DNA of 64,000 nt from NCBI GenBank assembly GCA_934667625.1, contig CAKUMH010000007.1, forward strand, positions 40,413-104,412, read 5' to 3'. The stretch comes from an uncultured Elusimicrobiales bacterium (lineage in GTDB: Bacteria; Elusimicrobiota; Elusimicrobia; Elusimicrobiales; Elusimicrobiaceae). The notes below the pieces were generated by a model. It saw only the letters and a program-made list of their open reading frames with translations, did no database searches and had not been told where the DNA came from. Shown here one piece after another: positions 60,068-64,000 of this stretch (the first letter of the stretch is position 1; each line of letters begins with the position of its first letter). Made by a program: the position numbers and the translations under genes.

Positions 60068-63000
60068 ATGGCAGAAAATAACAACAATTTACAAGCGTCC
60101 AAAACGCTGGAAAAGGAGAAGATGAAGAAAGGCGGTTTTACCGCTGTGTTCATCCGCCGCCCCGTGGCCACCATCATGATGTGCTTGGCTGTGGTGGTGA
60201 TTGGGCTGATGTCTTACTCCGGCATGGGTGTGGGGATGTTCCCGAACGTGGACGTGCCTTACGTGCTCGTGCAAACCACGCTGGCAGGCGCCAGTCCGGA
60301 AGAAATTGAAACTTCCGTTACAAAAGTAATTGAAGAGTCCGTCAACCAGGTGGAAGGGATTGATGAAATTAAATCCCAAAGCATGGAGGGCGCTTCTTTG
60401 GTCAGCATTAAGTTTTTGATGGATAAGGATGGCGACGTCGCCGCCCAGGAAGTGCGCGATAAAGTGGAACTTGTCAAAAACGAGTTGCCAGACGGGACCG
60501 AAGCTCCGGTGGTGCAGAAGATTGATATGGATTCCATTGCTGTGTTAAACGTCGTTGTTTCTGGCGAACGTGACATTGTAGAACTGACCGAAATTGCTAA
60601 GAAAAAAGTAAAAGAAAACATTGAAAACATTCGTGGCGTTGGTGCGGTGAACATTGTGGGCGGACGTGAACGCGAAATCCATATCACTGTCAATCCGCTA
60701 AAATTGTTCTCGCTCAATTTGCCGATTAGCGATGTTTCTAGCGCCCTGGCCGACCAGAACGTAGAAATCCCGGGTGGCCGTGTGGAGCAGCAACACCAGG
60801 AATATACCCTGCGTATTTTGGGCCGTATTCCTACTGTAAGTGCCTTTAACGATGTGTTTATTGCCAACCGTAACGGTGCTTCCATTAAAATTGCTGATAT
60901 CGGGTACGCCGAGGACTCCGGTGAATATGAACGCGAATCCACGTTCTTAAATAACCGCCGCGCCGTCACGCTGGAAATTACCAAGCAGTCTGGTACGAAT
61001 ACACTGGCTGTGGTGCAAGGCGTAAAGGACAAGCTGGAAAAAATTAAGCCCACCTTGCCGAAAGATATTCAAATTTCGCTTATGATGGACCAGTCCGGCA
61101 ACATTCGGGCTTCCGTAAACAGCGTGCTTGAGCACTTGATTTTAGGCGGTTTTTTGGCCGGGGTCATGGTGTTCTTCTTTATGGGTTCGCTGCGCTCCAC
61201 CTTTATTGCGTTCTTGGCTATGCCGATTTCCATTATCGGTTCGTTCATCTTTATGAAGATGAGCGGATTTACCATTGACACCATGACGCTTTTGGGCTTG
61301 TTGGTGGCGGTTGGTATCGTCATTGACGACGCCATTGTTATGTTGGAAAACATTTTCCGCCACATGGAAAAATATGGCAAAAGCCCGAAGGTGGCGGCGG
61401 TGGACGGTTCGCACGAAATTACCTCTACGGTAGTGGCAACGACGCTCTCCATTTTGGTTATCTTCTTGCCACTCGCGTATATGAGCGGCATTGTAGGCCG
61501 TATCGTAAACAGCTATGGTATGACGGTGGTGTTTGCTATTGCACTTTCTGGTGTGGTAGCATTGACGCTGACGCCGATGCTTTGTGCCAAAATGTTAAAG
61601 CAGGGCGAACAAAAAACCAAGCTGGATTTGTTTGTAGATAAAGTAAATAAACAGTTGGTGGATTGGTATATTCCGGTATTGGATTGGGCTATCCACCACC
61701 GCAAAACGATGGTGGGGCTGGCCTTCTTGTGCTTGGCCTTGCTCGTGCCGATGTTGGCCCGCGTGGGTGGTGAATTTATCCCGACGGACGACAGCGGCAA
61801 AGTGCAGGTTTCTGTAGAAGCTCCCGTCGGCACCAGCTATACCGATACGCAAAGCATCTTAAAACAGATTGAAAAGGACATTCGCCGTCTGCCCAACGTA
61901 AAGGACACCTTGGTGGCGGCCGGGGTGGGGTCCAGCAGTTTTGTCACCTCCAACCCGTCTAACAAAGGCAATATCCGCATTGAGTTTGAGGACCGCGACA
62001 AACGCAAAGGCGTTACCACCAAGCAGTTTTTGGATGCGGTGCGCGGCCTCATGCAGAAATACACGGGTTTAAAAACCAACTCTTACGTCGTGAGCGACGT
62101 GCCGTCCTCCGGTTCATACGAGTTGGAATTCGTTATTTCCGGGCCGGATATTGACAAGCTGAGCGAATACAGCGAGGCCATGATTGCACAGCTTAAAAAG
62201 GACCCGCGGTTTATTGACTTGGACTCCTCGTTGGATTTGTCAAAACCCGAATACCGTGTGGTAATCAACCGCGAAAAAGCACAAAACTTAGGTGTCAAGA
62301 TCTCCTCCATTGCGGCTGCGTTGCGCACCATGGTGGGCGGTGAGGATGACATTACCAAGTTTAAAGACGGGGATGAACTCTATGACGTCCGCGTGCGTGT
62401 GGGCGAAGAGTACCGCGATACAAAAGAGGCCATTTCTGCCCTCTTGGTATCTGGTAAAGTGGACGGTAAAGATACCATTTTGCGCTTGGACAGCGTTGCC
62501 GCCATTGAGGAAGGCACCGGGCCCAGCCAAATTGACCGTTTCAACCGCCAGCGCCAGGTAACCGTGCGTGCCAACTTAAATGGCATTGATACGCGTTCTG
62601 CTTTGGCCATTATGGAAAATGTCTACAAGCAATTGGGCGCCAGTGCCGAATACTCCGGCGGTGTGACGGGTATGTCTGAAGAAATGACCAAGATGTTCGC
62701 TTCGTTCCTCTTAGCGTTTGTGTTGGCCTTCTTCTTTAAATACATGATTTTGGCCGCGCAGTTCGAAAGCTACACACACCCGGTGGCCATTATTGTTTCG
62801 CTGCCGCTGACGCTGCCATTTGCGGTACTGTCCTTGTTCATTACGGGGCAGTCGCTTAACTTATACAGCTTGCTGGGTATCTTCATGTTAATTGGTGTGG
62901 TCAGCAAAAACGCTATTTTGCAGACGGATTATACCAACCAACTGCGCGCCCGCGGCTACGGACGTACGGATGCTATTTTGCAGGCGAACCGCGTGCGCTT

Positions 63001-63274
63001 ACGTCCCATTTTGATGACGACGCTTACCCTGATTATGGGTGTTGCGCCGATGATCTTCTCCAACGGAGAAGGGGCAGACCAGCGCCGCAGCTTGGCTATC
63101 GTCATTGTCGGTGGGCAGATGCTTTCACTGCTCGTTACCTTGCTGATGACGCCCGTGACATACATTTTGATGGACGAACTTGGCGATTGGTTTAACTACA
63201 AGTTTAAGGGAATTCCTTATCCGGAAGATAAGAGCAAGAAAGAAATTTTGCCCGAAGTGCCGGAAGAAGATTAA
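60068..63274 (+). CDS. RND family efflux transporter (AcrB/MexB type)
   Basis: 1068 aa, twelve spans, two large periplasmic loops. N-terminal FIRRPVATIMMCLAVVVIG after a 32-residue charged cytoplasmic leader. The proton relay is intact: Asp-Asp in VGIVIDDAIVMLENIFR and Lys in GVVSKNAILQTDY. QVEGIDEIKSQS and NRQRQVTVRANLNG are family landmarks. It exports drugs, bile acids or similar compounds. It starts 2 bases after the adaptor stop, completing tetR-tolC-mfp-rnd. Confidence 0.96.
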   Translation: MAENNNNLQASKTLEKEKMKKGGFTAVFIRRPVATIMMCLAVVVIGLMSYSGMGVGMFPNVDVPYVLVQTTLAGASPEEIETSVTKVIEESVNQVEGIDEIKSQSMEGASLVSIKFLMDKDGDVAAQEVRDKVELVKNELPDGTEAPVVQKIDMDSIAVLNVVVSGERDIVELTEIAKKKVKENIENIRGVGAVNIVGGREREIHITVNPLKLFSLNLPISDVSSALADQNVEIPGGRVEQQHQEYTLRILGRIPTVSAFNDVFIANRNGASIKIADIGYAEDSGEYERESTFLNNRRAVTLEITKQSGTNTLAVVQGVKDKLEKIKPTLPKDIQISLMMDQSGNIRASVNSVLEHLILGGFLAGVMVFFFMGSLRSTFIAFLAMPISIIGSFIFMKMSGFTIDTMTLLGLLVAVGIVIDDAIVMLENIFRHMEKYGKSPKVAAVDGSHEITSTVVATTLSILVIFLPLAYMSGIVGRIVNSYGMTVVFAIALSGVVALTLTPMLCAKMLKQGEQKTKLDLFVDKVNKQLVDWYIPVLDWAIHHRKTMVGLAFLCLALLVPMLARVGGEFIPTDDSGKVQVSVEAPVGTSYTDTQSILKQIEKDIRRLPNVKDTLVAAGVGSSSFVTSNPSNKGNIRIEFEDRDKRKGVTTKQFLDAVRGLMQKYTGLKTNSYVVSDVPSSGSYELEFVISGPDIDKLSEYSEAMIAQLKKDPRFIDLDSSLDLSKPEYRVVINREKAQNLGVKISSIAAALRTMVGGEDDITKFKDGDELYDVRVRVGEEYRDTKEAISALLVSGKVDGKDTILRLDSVAAIEEGTGPSQIDRFNRQRQVTVRANLNGIDTRSALAIMENVYKQLGASAEYSGGVTGMSEEMTKMFASFLLAFVLAFFFKYMILAAQFESYTHPVAIIVSLPLTLPFAVLSLFITGQSLNLYSLLGIFMLIGVVSKNAILQTDYTNQLRARGYGRTDAILQANRVRLRPILMTTLTLIMGVAPMIFSNGEGADQRRSLAIVIVGGQMLSLLVTLLMTPVTYILMDELGDWFNYKFKGIPYPEDKSKKEILPEVPEED

Positions 63275-63297
63275 TCCTTAATTGGAAAACAGCCAAA

Positions 63298-63329
63298 CCC
63301 CCGCTTACGTACTGTAAGCGGGGGTTTTC
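63298..63329 (+). terminator. Terminator of the efflux operon
   Basis: An 11-bp stem CCCCCGCTTAC / GTAAGCGGGGG and four T. Confidence 0.92.
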
Positions 63330-63336
63330 TAGGCAC

Positions 63337-63370
63337 AAAAATAACCCTGTGTCCTTTTAAACACAGGGTT
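63337..63370 (-). terminator. Terminator of tRNA-Cys
   Basis: Minus strand: AACCCTGTGT / ACACAGGGTT hairpin followed by ATTTTTG, 10 bases past the tRNA. Confidence 0.88.
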
Positions 63371-63379
63371 CAAATCGTA

Positions 63380-63451
63380 AGGTGCGGGCGGGAATCGAAC
63401 CCGCGAATATGAGTTTTGCAGACTCACGCCTTACCACTTGGCCACCGCACC
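63380..63451 (-). tRNA. tRNA-Cys (GCA)
   Basis: 72 nt, no encoded CCA. Acceptor GGTGCGG / CCGCACC, discriminator U, anticodon stem-loop GAGTC-TGCAAAA-CTC with anticodon GCA, T loop TTCGATT. TATAAT at 63481-63486 (minus strand) lies 30 bases upstream. Confidence 0.95.
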
Positions 63452-63537
63452 GTGTACAGATAAATTGCTAAGACCTAATTATTATAGCAAAAAATTTTGG
63501 CTTTAGGAAGGGAAAACCGAAAAAATGAAAATAGGTC

Positions 63538-63565
63538 TTGATTTTTTTCACTTATCTCCTATACT
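63538..63565 (+). promoter_or_regulatory. Strong promoter in front of the candidate small RNA
   Basis: -35 TTGATT (63538-63543), 16-base spacer, -10 TATACT (63560-63565). Transcription should start near 63572. Confidence 0.7.
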
Positions 63566-63571
63566 ACCAGT

Positions 63572-63639
63572 ATGGGAGTGCCACCATCACCCGTTTTAGG
63601 GTACGCCTCTTGTAGGGGACAAGGCCTCCCTCTTTTTTT
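63572..63639 (+). ncRNA. Candidate small structured RNA, about 68 nt
   Basis: The RNA from the promoter at 63538 would begin GGGAGUGCC, which pairs with GGCCUCCC (63623-63630) to close the structure. Inside are two small hairpins: ACCC/GGGU (63589-63602) and CCUC/GGGG (63606-63618). The closing stem is followed by UCUUUUUUU, a terminator tail. The ATG at 63572 opens a 74-residue frame that looks non-coding and runs through the terminator. I recognise no known family. Confidence 0.55.
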
Positions 63640-63774
63640 GTCTAAATTTCAAACCGGCGCTCTTTTCATAAAAAGGTCCCATTTTTTCCTTATATTTTGC
63701 TATAATAAAACAGAGGCTCCCGCATGGGGGCCGTTTTTCGCGCAGAGGCCAAGGCGCCTTTTCGTCGGAAAGCT
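63640..63774. other. Intergenic stretch between the candidate RNA and tRNA-Gly
   Basis: It holds a TATAAT (63701-63706) without a clear -35 and a GC-rich hairpin GGCTCCC-GCAT-GGGGGCC with a short T run (about 63714-63736), which may be a second terminator. No gene is supported. Confidence 0.4.
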
Positions 63775-63802
63775 TTGTAAAAGGCTTATTTTTTGATATA
63801 AT
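63775..63802 (+). promoter_or_regulatory. tRNA-Gly/tRNA-Thr promoter
   Basis: -35 TTGTAA (63775-63780), 16-base spacer, -10 TATAAT (63797-63802), 15 bases before tRNA-Gly. Confidence 0.7.
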
Positions 63803-63817
63803 AAAGTACTGCCTTGT

Positions 63818-63888
63818 GCGGGCGTAGTTCAATGGTAGAACACTAGCCTTCCAAGCTTGATACGTGGGTTCGATTCCCATCGCCCGCT
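63818..63888 (+). tRNA. tRNA-Gly (UCC)
   Basis: 71 nt, no encoded CCA. Acceptor GCGGGCG / CGCCCGC, anticodon loop CTTCCAA with anticodon UCC, T arm GTGGGTTCGATTCCCAT. The second pair of the anticodon stem is a T-T mismatch. Confidence 0.93.
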
Positions 63889-63927
63889 TGGCAGTGTTAC
63901 TGATTTTGGTCCGCCTAGGCGGAAAAT

Positions 63928-64000
63928 GCTGGGGTAGCTCAGTCGGTAGAGCATCTCCATGGTAAGGAGAAGGTCGTGGGTTCGATTCCCACTCCCAGCT
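63928..64000 (+). tRNA. tRNA-Thr (GGU)
   Basis: 73 nt, ending with the discriminator at the last base of the window. Acceptor GCTGGGG / TCCCAGC with one G-U pair, anticodon stem TCTCC/GGAGA, loop ATGGTAA, anticodon GGU. It is 39 bases after tRNA-Gly and likely in the same transcript. Confidence 0.93.

Noticed and set aside
63596..63880. Minus-strand frame beginning MGIEPTYQAWKASVLPLN
   Set aside because: A well-known false ORF type: antisense to the tRNA-Gly gene, translated from tRNA sequence.
1..64000. CRISPR arrays, insertion sequences, prophage genes, rRNA
   Set aside because: No regularly spaced repeats, transposase, integrase, phage structural genes or rRNA sequence were seen.

Overview
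The window reads as the replication-origin neighbourhood of a Gram-negative anaerobic bacterium. Outer-membrane barrels, a TolC/MFP/RND pump, a long GyrB with the Gram-negative-type insert, and a meso-diaminopimelate MurE all point to a diderm. A thiol peroxidase / desulfoferrodoxin / flavo-diiron / rubredoxin operon, with no catalase, points to an anaerobe exposed to oxygen in bursts. My best guess is Elusimicrobiota (gut lineage), from overall resemblance only and at moderate confidence. About fifty-seven protein genes and four tRNAs are supported. I see no insertion sequence, prophage or CRISPR array.

Layout: 1-2551 (+) outer-membrane barrel, MgtC-like protein, DegT aminotransferase. 2830-9771 (all -) parB, parA, lepB, a GT4 glycosyltransferase, then the oxygen-defence operon rubredoxin / flavin reductase / flavo-diiron protein / desulfoferrodoxin / tpx, listed left to right. 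10097-28763 (all +) dnaA, dnaN, a DUF721/DciA-like gene, gyrB, gyrA, a GH13 enzyme, the ATP synthase operon with a heptose-epimerase-like gene inside it, and a Sel1-repeat protein. The switch of transcription direction at about 10 kb, perfect DnaA boxes at dnaA and between dnaA and dnaN, and parS-like palindromes beside parAB all place oriC at 10-11.7 kb.

28841-32439 (-) is a three-gene operon of secreted chymotrypsin-like proteins. Two have a Cys in place of the catalytic Ser and one has lost both His and nucleophile; this is the most unusual locus. 32592 (-) is glyA. 33979-41152 (+) holds a bacterial deoxyhypusine-synthase homologue, a barrel protein, a DoxX-like protein, dnaX, recR, comEC and a guanine deaminase. 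41222-43168 (-) holds murQ and a PerM/AI-2E transporter. 43169-43790 holds tRNA-Val and a structured element carrying a copy of the tRNA 3' end.

43792-51243 holds marC, uvrB, a degenerate BirA-like gene, a single-domain response regulator (-), tilS, murE and murD. 51289-55153 (-) is dapA-asd-dapB-murC, which supplies diaminopimelate and the next peptidoglycan ligase. 55278-63274 (+) holds sppA, a Yip1-like membrane protein, and a TetR regulator with its palindromic operator in front of a TolC/MFP/RND efflux operon. The right end has tRNA-Cys (-), a candidate small structured RNA, tRNA-Gly and tRNA-Thr.

All calls come from reading motifs and context. No database search was run.
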